Assembly (NCBI RefSeq): GCF_033568475.1
Contig: NC_133123.1
Span: 17,656,622 to 17,720,621 of the forward strand
Direction: 5' to 3'
Source: Henckelia pumila
Lineage: Eukaryota > Streptophyta > Magnoliopsida > Lamiales > Gesneriaceae
DNA length: 64,000 bases
Both the position numbers and the translations under genes were made by a program. The notes beneath the pieces were generated by a model that made no database searches, was not told the origin of the DNA, and saw only the letters and a list, made by a program, of their open reading frames with translations. Position 1 is the stretch's first letter, and each line of letters begins with the position of its first letter. Below, in pieces: positions 23,141 to 34,874 of this stretch.

Positions 23141-26137
23141 AGACAGAACTGAGATGTTGTCTGGAGTGCTGCCAACACCCTGCGACAACACCTTTTCATG
23201 CATGTGCATCTTTAGGTTCATTAGGCATGTTGCATTCATGCATTCATTCTGTTTTGTGATGTGTTGGATACTTTGTAACCATTGACCAGTTTTCACTCAG
23301 GATTCTTTACAAATTGTTTTACAGTTTAATGAGATTTAATTGAAGAAGAGTTCTGACTAAATCACGAAGTAGTGGAGGATGTTCGTGTATTCCATGATCC
23401 TGTCCCAAGTGAAAAGTGATTTCGCAAATTCAGAAACTCAAAATAACAAAATGGTTAAAAAAGATAATCTCAATCATCAAATTTGATTGAAAATCAGAAG
23501 CAAATGGAAGAACCTACCTAAAAAGGTCCGTTGAAGATCGTTCCTTTAGTGTGCAGGCTACCACTTCTGTAATAATGAATTTAATGGCTATCTGGAAATA
23601 AAAATTTTTGAGAATCCTGAAGTGTTGCTGGAAGATGTTGCCAACATCGTAGATAACACCTCACTTGTCAACATATTATTTTGCATGTGATTGCATTTCA
23701 TTGCATTGTTACACTCTGTTTTTAGACATAATTAGGACATGCATATTTATTTTATGGTGAATATATCTTGCTGAGAAGTTTGAAGTTCGAAATAAGAAAA
23801 ATTTAGTGATTTGCCCTATCCACTAATATTTTGAATTGTTTAGTGATTGAAAATGTTTTTAGTGGAGTTTATTTCGATGTGGAGTTTCTTTATGGAAATT
23901 TTGTGAAAATCATTTGGCTTGATTTATTGCCTTAATTCGGAAATTTGTGGCCATAATGATTTTAAAATCCATTTTACCGTTGGCAATTGTTACTGTTAGG
24001 GAACATTAATTGCGACCGAGTGATTAAGCGGTGAAGGGTTTTTTTTGTTTAGATTTGATCTTATCATCAGAATATTTAATAGTCTTGTTACTCTTTGATC
24101 ACCCTCACCACATTATCACTTCTACAGAATTTTGTCGGTCCTTGCATTATTGTCAAATTCTTCTCTTCTTATTCTAACTGTTCAAAATTTTATGGCAGAG
24201 AAGAATTTTGATTCACTGATATTCAAACAGAGATGAGCTACAAAGAAGATGTTGAGTCAGATGTTGACAACACCTCTGACAACATCTTAGAGGATGATTT
24301 TTTTTTTTAAAATTGAGATATTTGATGGTCATTGTTACTGCTGCTGATCCATCTTTGATGGTAATTTTTACTGCTGCTAATCCATCCCTTGCATTCTCTG
24401 ATGAAGACTCTAAGGAATTTGCCTCTGAAGCTGATGTTGCATCAGATGCTGCTGACATTCCTGCTGACATCTTAGATGAAGAGTATTTGAATATGGTAGA
24501 ATTTTTCAAAATTCGGAATTTGCTGGCTACTGTCACTGTTATTACACCTTTCTATAGGAAGCCGGTGTTGTTGTTTCTGCGGAAGATGTTTTTGCAGGTG
24601 TTGCTGACACCCTGGACAACACCTTAGATGAAAAATACCGAGTAAGCCAATCCTATTCCTCTGTTTTTTTTCTAAGAATGCTGCAAACGATTGGCAACAC
24701 TATGCCAATTGTGACTTCTTTGAGGACCACACCATTGATTTGAAAGCATATGGCGCACAAAGTCTGGTAAGAATTTTCCAACTCAGAAATATGTTCGCTA
24801 CTGTGATATATGCTACTCTTTACTTTAGACTTATGGTCTTGAAATTATACTGAAATTTGACTAAAGCTGTGCCGAACCCTCTTTCGCAAAATTTGGGAAA
24901 ATTCATGTGAGGGTTCATGTTTTTCGAGTTTAGTCCTACTGTGATTAATGGATTCTTTAACTCACCCGAGGTGGAAAAAGATGTGCAGCCTGCTCTTATA
25001 AGATAGCTTATGTTCTTTACAAGACTGCAATCAAGACTTGGACTCCGTCCACAAATTTCACGTTTGTCACCAAACAACAAACTGGTGTGATATTTGCTGT
25101 AGGAACTGGAGCAGCTTTGAACTTTGGAAAACTTGTGTTTTACTACAGTTATGCAATATGAAAACTGTGGGTTGGTATCTTACATGCTCATGTTTCCTTA
25201 TTTGATATTTGCTGTGCTAGTATCTCAATATTTTGAAAAGCATGATGATGATCCTTTATCTGCTGTTGTTGAGTTACTGAATCTTGCACCAGCATTACTT
25301 AGAGGTAACATGAAATTGGACCTACCGTGGTCAGAAACAAGTGCTGCTGCAGATGTTGTGGCAGATGTTGCCAACACCTCCCCTGCCACTGTCATATTTG
25401 TTCCTCCTACTTCAACAACGGGATTCTATCTTTATTCAATCCCAGATGCTGCATGTTGAACAGAAGATTTTACAAGCCAAAGAAGACATTGCTTACTATG
25501 AATCTCTTATGTCTTAATATCGAATTTTTCTTGGTGTAGGTACCTCTTCTGGACAAAAAGGGGGAGAAGATAATCTGGTGGCTCTAGCTCTGATGGAGAA
25601 GATAGTGACTCTGGTATTGAAGGAGAAGAAGCTAGTTCTGGCGAAGCAAATGATAGATCATCACAGAGCATTAAGTTTAATTTTTTGGTTTGAGTTTATT
25701 TTGCTCTGATATGATTTGTCTTATGTTTTTTATTTGATCTGGTTCTAATCAATGTTAACATGTTTGATTATGACTCTCTGATTTGTTATAAGTTTTTTCT
25801 GCTCTGACTTAAGTGTTGTGAGGAGATGTTGGGAACATCCTCGACAACATCCAAGCTTTGACTAAGGGGGAGAATGTATTTTCGTATTTAGGGAGAGAAT
25901 TGATATTCAAGAGAGTTGTGATGTGTGCTAAATTGATTAAATGTGTTTTGTGATTCACTTCTGAACATGTATTAAGTATTTTCTGATCTCGCCAAGTGTT
26001 GTGTGCAGGTGTTGCCAACATTCTTGACAACACTCATAATTGAAAGATGATTTGAAAAGTTTGAACTCAGGGGGAGTTCTGAGAATTAATATTTAGGGGG
26101 TTGCTGAATTGGTTTTAGGTGTTTTGTCCAGAAAGGC
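23141..26137 (+). other. Non-pol 3' region of the Sirevirus, possible env-like ORF relic
   Basis: About 3 kb between pol and the 3' LTR. ATG at 24194 begins a short frame (MAEKNFDSLIFK) that stops early. Acidic, Ala/Ser-rich pieces follow (24313-24627 and 25124-25459), and an SSDGEDSDSGIEGEEASSG-like acidic tail (~25585-25640). Sireviruses often have an extra env-like ORF here, so this could be its relic, but no transmembrane or envelope signature is visible. Purine tracts at 25553, 25865 and 26071 resemble extra PPTs. Seven or eight copies of the four-half-site motif lie here. Confidence 0.5.
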
Positions 26138-26150
26138 AAAAAGGGGAAGA
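26138..26150 (+). promoter_or_regulatory. Polypurine tract of the Sirevirus-like element
   Basis: AAAAAGGGGAAGA directly before the 3' LTR (TGAAAGG at 26152). Confidence 0.82.
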
Positions 26151-26151
26151 T

Positions 26152-27006
26152 TGAAAGGATAATTATTCCTTGATATATTTTCATGTTTTGAAAGATTATA
26201 ATATTGTGTTTTGCCTTTCTAGGATTGTTAGTTAAAATTGTGTTTCTTATCTATATGCTTGATATATTTTAAACTAGGAATAGTTTTGATTTGAATTGAG
26301 ATAATATAATATTCCTAGATTTAAAATATTGTTTCTTGGACTTGAAGTTTAAATCTTTTAAATATCTTATTTAATTGGTTGAGATATTTTAAATAGGAAT
26401 TATTTTATATTGAATCATAGAATAAGATATTCATATATCTTAAATAGCTTAAATATTTACTTGATTATTTTTTAGGAGATATTATGCACTTATCATAATA
26501 TATCTTTATCTCCTAACTTAATATTATTTCCTTATCTTTGTAGATTGGTTCAAGTTTATAAGGAAATATGATCAAGTCTTTTTGGAGATAAGCTGACACG
26601 CTTAAATAGAAGAAGAGGGCGTAGATATCAAGTGGCTTGAAGAAAACGAGAGAGAGCGCAGAAAAGAGAGATCAAGCCATAGATTAGGATTTGAGCGTAC
26701 AAAATAAAAGACACGACCAAGTGAGATTTTCTAGAGAGCTTCTGAGCGTACATCACGAGAATTCAGAATATATATTTGAAGCTCGTTTCTACAACCATTG
26801 GTCGTGGTCTACTTGATTGCTGTTGAAGATTTGAGAGCATTGAATATTCAAGAGTGTTGCTCTCGTGTGTTCGACATCAAGGATTCATCTCCGTGTTTCT
26901 GTTTATTTATTCTATTTCGTATAGAATTTTAGGAGATGCTTTTATTTGTTTATTTTCTCACTTGCTCTTGAGAAAATTGAGTTTTGAAATAATTCACTAG
27001 TTTTAG
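26152..27006 (+). repeat. 3' LTR of the Sirevirus-like element, truncated
   Basis: Matches 19049-~19904 with about 25 differences by eye, then diverges abruptly after CACTAGTTTTAG. The last ~400 bp, including both 28-bp palindromes, are lost, so no target duplication can be checked. Confidence 0.88.
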
Positions 27007-27714
27007 TATCATTGTTTTATTTGAGCAACACATGCAGCATTATCTTTGTATAATGTCACTGTTTCTTGTCTACTGATAATCCACACGAGGTTTGGATATG
27101 TTGGGTCATTGATTTTAGCCACACACATTCACAATTTGCTTCATATAATGCAATTTCTTGGCGTTCACAGAAACAAACACTCGTAACAACTTTATCAAAT
27201 CACGTGTTGTAAATAAACATTAAAATAAATATTCTTACTTGTTGAATATTTTTGTCTTTTCCTCGTGTTTTGGAGCTTTGAAATTTATAGAGAACCTTCG
27301 AGCGATCGTGTTGATAACGTGTTTTAAAATGTAAAAATTTATGGTAAAAAAGTAAAACCTCAAAACTCAAAATATATCAAACTCTACACTTTATAAAATT
27401 TTTCTCTCAATTCAATTATTTTTTTCATCACAAATGAAGAGACCTACTTATAGATCCTCATTTGGGATTAGTCCAAAAATAATTACATAATCACTTACAC
27501 AACCACAAACTAATATTCAAATCTTACAACTCTTATTTTCAACATTCAACTCTAATATAATATATTTTTAACAATAATAAAGTGTTTTTAATATTTTATT
27601 TATTTCTTCAGTATTGCTATGATTTTTATATTTATTTGAAAAGTATCAGTTTCAAATAAAAAATAAGGATTTGTTCCATTCAGATTATATATATATATAT
27701 GTATATATATATAA

Positions 27715-27769
<55 letters not shown>

Positions 27770-28020
27770 GGATTTGTTGGGAAAAGATATGGATTGATAT
27801 ATCAATAATCAAAATCCAATAATATTTGAAGTTTGAACCACCATTGGCGAGAGTTACAATATCATATTTTATTTCAACATCAAAATACAATAACTAGATC
27901 TACGATTAACGTAATATTCTTAAATTATATTGAACTCTACCGATTAACGTAATACTCTTAAATTATGTTGAACTTTACCAAATAACTTTAGCATGATGAC
28001 ATGAGATAATGTGTGGTTTT
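27007..28020. other. Intergenic DNA with a possible older repeat
   Basis: 27295-27540 (GAGCGATCGTGTTGATAACG ... TAGATCCTCATTTGGGATTAG) looks like a dispersed plant repeat end on the minus strand, but I cannot name it. A (TA)n tract lies at 27685-27762. A 35-bp direct repeat (GATTAACGTAATA, TCTTAAATTAT) occurs at ~27903 and ~27942. Confidence 0.4.
27685..27762. repeat. (TA)n microsatellite with GTATA interruptions
   Basis: Dinucleotide tract of ~75 bp. Confidence 0.95.
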
Positions 28021-28480
28021 TAGGGATGACAATGGGGCGGATTTGGCTAAACCCGAGACCTGTCCCACCTCCCTTTGGACCAGCCCTGCCCCGCCCTGTC
28101 CCGCTAACCCGGCGGATCCAATCCGGGTTAGATCCGTTGGACCTTCCAGAAATTAAATAAATTTAAAATTATTAAATTTGAAATTTAAAAGTTTAAAAAT
28201 TAATAAAAATTATTAAATTTAATTTCAAATATATATTGATAATATTTAAGACAAAAAAAATATTCTCACAAGATAAAATTTATCAATTTGTAATTCATTA
28301 ATAATTATTAGCCAAAAAAACATTATAATGATACATTTTTATACTAAACCTATTATAATAAAATAAATTAATTTCAATCCAATAATATTATACACTTAAA
28401 TTATGGATAATATATTAATTATTTAATATAAAAATATAATTATATAATGTTAATATTATATATATATATACATGTTTTAA

Positions 28481-28528
<48 letters not shown>

Positions 28529-28656
28529 TTTGGCGGGGCAAGGCGGGTCCTGGGTGGATTTAGCCAAACCAGGGACCCGTCTCGGACTCGCTTGTGGACC
28601 CGTTTAGGCGAGTTTGATGCGGGATCGAGTTTAGATCCGACTCATTGTCATCCCTA
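28021..28656. mobile_element. Non-autonomous hAT element (MITE)
   Basis: Terminal inverted repeats TAGGGATGACAATG (28021) and CATTGTCATCCCTA (to 28656) match over 14 bp, and 18 of 20 beyond. A perfect 8-bp target duplication GTGGTTTT flanks it (28013-28020, 28657-28664). The subterminal zones are rich in GGCGGGGC and CCCGTC words, and the centre is AT-rich with a long (TA)n at 28443-28529. No transposase. Confidence 0.93.
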
Positions 28657-28664
28657 GTGGTTTT

Positions 28665-29389
28665 TGACATTTGGGTTGGCCGCATCCAAACGAGCCATAA
28701 AAACCCTAAACCGTTTTGCCGCGGGTTAGACGGGCCAACCCACCAATTTTTTTTTAAATAAAAATAAAAAAAAATCCAAAAAAACAAGATTAGTATTGAA
28801 ATTTAAAAATATATATCAACAATGTTACACAGTAACAACTAATAAATGTCACAATTACAAATCATATAAAATTTGGATGTTAACTTATATTTTGGATTAA
28901 AAAAAATCACATTTCTAATTAATTTGAATAAAATAAATAAATATTTAACCATAAAAATAATAATGTAAGTTATTAAGAATATATCAAACACGAATTTTAA
29001 ATTTTAAAAAAATTATTAATAAGTGTTTTCATGCTCATAATTCCAAAAAAAAAAAAAAAAAATTTAAAAAAACTGTCGGCCCGCCACACCTCAACATGTA
29101 GTTCGTTTAGGTCCGCCTCCAAACGAGTCAGTAAAATCATAACCCAACCTGTCAATTTTTTATGGCGGGGTGGGCTGGCCCGACGGACCTGGCCAGCTAT
29201 GACGCCTCAACCCGTGGCCATTTTTAGGTTGGCCCGTTTGCCTTCAAATAGGCCAGTAAACCATAACCCAATCAACCAATTTTTCATGACGGACGACCTT
29301 ACCCGTTTTTTACGGCTGTAATGAATTATAATGTATGCTTGAGAGTTGTATTTGTAAATTTACATTGATGCAATAAAATAGACCAAAAC
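28665..29389. repeat. Degenerate hAT-like repeat debris
   Basis: GC-rich words like those of the neighbouring hAT element (GGGTTGGCC, AAACGAGCC, GGCCCGCC, TTACCCGTTTTTTACGGC) surround an A-rich centre up to ~29325. No exact termini or target duplication found. Confidence 0.4.
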
Positions 29390-32300
29390 TGTGGTGCCTA
29401 AAATCCAATCTACGAATTTTATGCATTAAATTTAATAAATATTATGATTATTATTTTTACATTTAATTGATTTAAATTCTTTATTTGAAATTATTTGCTA
29501 ATAAAAATATTTTATTATTTGTTCAAATGATTTTATTTTACTAACTATTTAATTAATATTTTTAATTGTTTAAGTATATGTGTCTAAATGATTCTTATTG
29601 TGTAATTTAAATTGTTTTAAATATTTTAAAGGTTTAAGCATGCATATTTAAATGATTTTAATTGTTTAGTTTATTATTTTAAATGATTTTTAACTGTTTA
29701 GCTTAATTATTTAAATACTTTTGATTGTCTAACTTGTTTATTTTAAATATTCTTAGTTTAGCGGTTAGTTATTTTAAATTATTTTAAATATCTAGCTTAT
29801 TTATTTAAATCCTTTTTAATTGTCCAAATCATTTTAAAGATTTTCATTTTCTCTTGTGTATTTATTTAAATTGCTTTTAAACGTTTGTCTAGTTTGTTTA
29901 AATTATTTTAAATCGCTCTGCTTGATAGTTAAATATTTTACTCGTTGTCGTGACATCGAAATATTTGAAGAGTTTAATTCTTGATTTTTCAAGCTTGTGT
30001 TTTATTTAGTGCGATTTTATTTTTAGCCCTAATCGCTTTTATGATTTAACACTTTTTAAAAATGTGTAGCATTTTTTTCCTAAAATGCATACACTCGCAT
30101 TTTCTATAATTACACCTATATTTACGCACTTGGACTAAAATTTAACCCTAACCCCTAAAATCTCCCTCATTTCTCACGCAAGACGCACACACACACACAG
30201 ACGCTCGTTTCTTTCCCTGCTCTTCCATAATCCATCGGCTTCTCGAGTCACGCCGCCTCCATCTTCATTTCGTCTCCGGCAAATCACTCCAAAGCAAGTT
30301 GGTCGAGATTCCCATTACCTTTGAGCTCGATTTCAGCTCATCTCCAGCTCGATTCCAACATTTGTTTCCCAAGCTTCGATCGGCCATAGCTCGCCCCATT
30401 TCTTTTGTTCTTCTAGCTTAAGGCAAGGATGTGGCTTCTTTTCTTCCCCATGTAGATTAGTATTTACTGTGTGTTGCATATCTTGAAGCTTTTGAAATGT
30501 AAATATGTCGTATGCCCTGTTTCGGTTTTCTTGCATTTGGCCGAGAGGTTTCTGTTTTTGTTTCGAAATTTGTTGTGCAGTTCGCATTTCATGCTTGAGG
30601 ATTATTGATGCTATGATCTTGGTTTATTGAGGATTGAAATGAACATGCGTTGTTGGTTCGAGCATTTTCCAGTTTCTTCATAGCTTGTGTGTTCGAATTT
30701 CCAGAAATTTTCATAGCATATGGTTCGAGCATTTTCCAGTTTTCTTCATAGCTTATGTGTTCGGAATTTACAGGTTTATTCATGGCATGTGTTCGAAACT
30801 TTCCAGATTTTTTTATTCATGACTTGTGGTTCGAATTTTCCAGAGTATTTATCTATCATGTTGGTTCGAAAATCTTGCATTTTGTTGGTGTTGAATTGGT
30901 TGGTGATTTAGGAGCTACCATGGGTGAAATGTAGTCACATGGTAGCAACTAGGATGACTTGAAGTTAGTTTGTTAGATGGAGTGGGGGTCATTCGAACTA
31001 GAGAGGACTTGGTCTCGGTTTTGGGGTGTTGAAGGGGCTGCCATTTTTGTGTATAGTTGAGCTGGTTTGAGGTGCGTTTTATGGAGTTTTGGATGAGCCT
31101 AAATGCTGGTCTTGACCTTAGGATAATGGCTTGGAACTTGGGAGACAAATAGATAAGTTTTTGATTGAGTTTAAAAGGTAGACATGAGCAGAATTTTGGC
31201 TACATTGGGGCTGTCCAGAAACTGGTTTTAAAACATGGATTAAACTCGGGTTTTGGTCAAGGGTTCGGGTTTGGAATTGGTTTAGAAGGTTAGGAATATG
31301 TCGGCGAAAGCGGGGATTAATTCGGTTGAGTTTTGGTTGAGTTTTAGGCATTTGAATATAGAGGTGCACATTTTTGCTTTAAAACAGGGCTGTCCGGAAA
31401 TGTATAACTAAGGCAGGGTTAAAAGTGGAATTTTGTTATGGGCTCGGGTCTGAAACTTGCCTTAGATGTCGGGATTATGTCTGTTCAAGCGGGATCAATT
31501 GGGATAAGTTTTGGTCGAGTTCTAGATTTTTGATTGACTAGGTGCAGAATTTTTGAAGCCAAAATGGCTTGCTGCCCGGATTGTGATTTTTAATGAAACG
31601 ATCGCTTAGGAAATAAAATCCGAGGATGATTTCTTGGCTTAGTTCTAAGTGTCATGGAGTTGTGGTTTCAAGCAGAACCCTTTTTGATTAAGAAATGAGC
31701 GAGTTATAAGTTTTACGGGCAAACCGCTCCAATTTGTCTTAAGCGTTAAATTATGGTTTAGTTTTCCATATTTTGGTTTGTCTCCTAAATCACCATCCCG
31801 ATTATCCATGTGTGAGTCATTTGCATGATTATCGTTCAAATATTTACATGTACGTCATATTTACATATGCATGCTAAGTCTCATATTCATGAAGGAAAGA
31901 AAGTATTTTACAAACGAAGTGAGATGATTGTGACTACATTTATTCATGTGTATGTTTGGGGCTGGGAGACGTTTTGGCCTCCCTTACCAAATCATTATGA
32001 GTTTTCTTACCTTAGCATGTGTTCGTGTGGGGCTGAGAGATATCTTGGCCTCCCTTACCAATTCAGGGCAAGATTGGGTTGGGTTTTATCTTGACCTCCT
32101 TGCGGCATAGTACACTGCAGCCATGATCATGATCGAAATCACAGAGTCACAATCAAGGATCTAAGTTCACAGTTTTTATGACTACGTTTCAGTACAGTTT
32201 ATGCAGTTACATTAATTATAAATGACTTAGCCATGCATATGTTATATTCATGTTTATCTCATTTTAGAAGTATATTTTATTCAAATTAAGGGCACAAAAT

Positions 32301-32860
32301 ATTTTATTATCAAGCTATTTTTAATTTGCGTGTGCTTGTATTTACGTAGTACTCGTTATCCCCCCATATTCTTGCTGAGTCTTTTAGACTCACTACACTT
32401 ATTGTTTTCAAGTGAGGAGTATTTCATTTATATCGATGGGCAAGACTATCGAGTGGACTGCGATGCGGGCACGACACATCCCTCCAACCTATGCTCGTCT
32501 TCCGCATAGTTACTAGAATTTATATGTTATGAAGCATTTATTTTGCTTATTTGTCAAGTATATATGAAATGTTTAGTTAGATTTGTTTTGGGCATGTAAA
32601 CATTAGATTTTTTAAAACTTATTGGATATTTGTTATGTCGAATTTCTTCCTTGGGTTCTCGTTCTTTTCTCGGTTTAGTTTACTTGTGTCGTCGGTTGTG
32701 ACTTCTTTTATTTTATTTTGGTTGCTGTCTGAGACGGGTTGGTTGTAATATAAACAGAGAAGTCATGCCAAAATTTTTAATAAAATTTTTAATATTTTGA
32801 TTTTTTTGAAAATCCGTATTTTTATTTAGTTTTATTTAAAGTAGAAGTAGGATCGTTTCA
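29390..32860 (+). mobile_element. Solo LTR of a Ty3/gypsy-type element
   Basis: 3,471 bp from TGTGGTGCCTAAAATCC to GGATCGTTTCA, with a perfect 5-bp duplication AAAAC (29385-29389, 32861-32865). It holds the same hairpin phrase as the other gypsy LTRs (CTTGCTGAGT ... AGACTCACTACACTT, 32371-32400). Upstream, two GGGGCTG...TTGGCCTCCCTTACCAA units lie at 31958-32075. No coding domain, so it is a solo LTR. Confidence 0.88.
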
Positions 32861-32934
32861 AAAACAATTTTTTAAAGAGGTCTCATCCTTCATATAATAA
32901 TAATATTGATTAGACCAAACCATGTTCCATCGTC

Positions 32935-33116
32935 AAACTGTAACGGTCTCACGAATTTAAAACCATAAAATGGATCGATCCGGTCTATATATACAGTGAA
33001 AATTAATATTTATGTCACAACAAATGATATTTTCACATGAATCAAGTTGAATAAAAGATTGTCTTGCAAAATTAACTCACGAGACCGTCTTGGCGTCTTA
33101 TAGGAATTTTTGTGAT
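32935..33116. repeat. GAGACGGTCTC-type short interspersed repeat
   Basis: Bounded by ACGGTCTCACGAAT and CTCACGAGACCGTCTTGGCG, with GATCGATCCGGTCTATATA inside. Same family as 37682-37850 and 53630-53815. Probably a MITE-like family; mechanism not resolved. Confidence 0.6.
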
Positions 33117-33293
33117 ATTAAAAATCAAAATACTTAAATAAAAAAATGCAGATTTATAGTTTGGTTTCGATTTCTAGAACATGCAATTTCGATTTATAGA
33201 GATACGAGACTAAATTCGAAACCACAAAGAATTGCAAGTGTCAAGAACCCAACATATACTTTAAAGTAGGCAAATTAGAATGAAGGTGCCTAA

Positions 33294-33489
33294 GGGTAAC
33301 TGCAATGATAACTTCTTTCCCAACTTTTAAGTTGGGAAAGAAGCTGAACATGTGCGTTGCAACCTACAGGTTTAATTTACTAAGCTGAAGCTAGCGTCTC
33401 AAGCATTCATTTTTTATTATAAAAAAAATTTAAAATTTTTTTTTATCGTGGTTGAACGCATTACTTTAATCATAAAAGCATGGGGCCAT

Positions 33490-33539
<50 letters not shown>

Positions 33540-33842
33540 TCAAAGATTAATTAATTAGATAAAAAATTAAATTAAATTTATTAATTTTTTTAATGTATTT
33601 AGCATTATTTAATTAAAATTAATTTTATTTTATTATAAAATTTAAATTTAAATATAGGTAATAATAATAATAATAATTATATAATATGTATAGAATTGAT
33701 TAGTGGGACCCTCAAAAAAGTTGGTTGTTAGGTTTAGGATTGTAGAGAGAAGTTATAAAAATTTTGTTTTGAGATGTGAATGATGTGTTATAGTAGGTCC
33801 TACGATGATGTTGAGTTTTTGAGTTCAAGGTTGCGGTTACCC
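33294..33842. mobile_element. Tourist-like (PIF/Harbinger) MITE A
   Basis: Ends GGGTAACTGCAATG and GGTTGCGGTTACCC form an imperfect terminal inverted repeat. TAA flanks both sides (33291-33293 and 33843-33845), the 3-bp target typical of PIF/Harbinger. Contains a (TA)n tract. A palindrome (TTCTTTCCCAACTT|AAGTTGGGAAAGAA, ~33312-33342) lies near its left end. Confidence 0.8.
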
Positions 33843-33845
33843 TAA

Positions 33846-34621
33846 GGGTGGCTGCAACGCTAGGTTTAAAAAGAAAAAAAAAAGTTGAACATGTGCGTTG
33901 CAGCCTGCATGTTCTACTTTTGAAGCTGAAAGGAATACATTTTTAATTATTAAAAAAAATTAATTTAATTTGTGTTGGGGTGCCGCTCCACGCACCCATT
34001 TAATCAGAAATGCGGATGGGTCGATGCTGGTTTCAGGTACTACCCTAAAGCCAAGATCAACGGTCCAAATCAGTTTTGCAGGTCAAATCATTTTATCTGC
34101 AACGAGATCCGGGCCGTTAATACCTTACCTGGGCACTACCCGAATGGTGTAGCATCGACCAACTCCAAAAATGCATGGGGCATGAGCCCCATGTAATTGA
34201 TTTTTTAAAAATATATATATATATATATATGATTTTTTAATATATTTAAATAAAGAAAAATAATAAAATATAATTAATCTAATTACTTTACATTAATTTA
34301 CGTAATCACTTAAAAATATTAAAAACATAATTACTCAAAGATAATGAAGTGCATAAAAAATTTAAATTTAATTTATTAAATAATTTTACATATTTAGTAT
34401 TATTTAACATAAAATTATTTTTATTATTTTATAAAATTTAAATTAAAATTTAGGTAATAAATAATAATAATATAATATGTGTAAAAATGATTAGTGGAAC
34501 CCGTAAAAAAGTTATTTTTTGGATTAAGATTGTGGAAAAAAGTTATAAAAATTTTGTTTTGAGATGAGAATGATAGATCCACAATGAAGTTGAGTTTTTT
34601 GATTCAGGACTACGAGTACCC
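33846..34621. mobile_element. Tourist-like MITE B, abutting A
   Basis: Starts GGGTGGCTGCAACG and ends TACGAGTACCC, flanked by TAA (33843-33845, shared with A, and 34622-34624). Its AT-rich right half matches A (AATTGATTAGTGG..., GTTATAAAAATTTTG). It differs by a GC-richer insert at about 33970-34195 (GGGTGCCGCTCCACGC ... GGGGCATGAGCCCC). ORFs inside this insert are not convincing genes. Confidence 0.77.
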
Positions 34622-34874
34622 TAAGAATTTGCAATTTTCATCAATGAATTTAAAGTCATCATGTCAGGAATAAAGATTCCATAAATTACAACCAAAACAG
34701 TTAGTCTGATCCTAAGTAATCTTTAAATATCCAACAACAAATGGAGCATCAGTGAGATTGGAGAAGACATTACGTACAAACGTCAAATAAATAGTATGGA
34801 CTGGTAAAGCCTTACCATATGAACTAAGACCTTTTGTTTCCCTTTATGATTAGTTATTGAAACTCACACCACCA

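Larger units (their letters stand above)
19049..27006 (+). mobile_element. Ty1/copia Sirevirus-like (Maximus/SIRE type) deletion derivative
   Basis: LTR pair, tRNA-Met PBS, gag with two zinc knuckles, protease, GAG-pre-integrase, truncated RT and RNase H, a ~3-kb 3' region that may be a relic of an env-like ORF, repeated purine tracts, then the 3' LTR. Deletions removed the N-terminal gag domain, most of integrase, the front of RT, and the RT/RNase H link. The 3' LTR stops at 27006, about 400 bp short of the 5' LTR. By eye the shared LTR parts are ~97% identical, so the insertion is fairly young. It also carries a recurrent four-half-site motif (see findings). It is not autonomous. Confidence 0.88.

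Noticed and set aside
24313-25459. Two plus-strand ORFs in the Sirevirus 3' region as independent genes
   Set aside because: They lie inside the element, carry the repeated DNA motif and lack any host domain; kept only as a possible env-like relic.
31118-32094. ORFs within the 29-32-kb solo LTR
   Set aside because: Low-complexity, both strands, inside an element with clear LTR borders.
33970-34196. ORFs of 60 and 74 codons in Tourist-like MITE B
   Set aside because: Two overlapping frames over a short GC-rich repeat insert; no coding signature.
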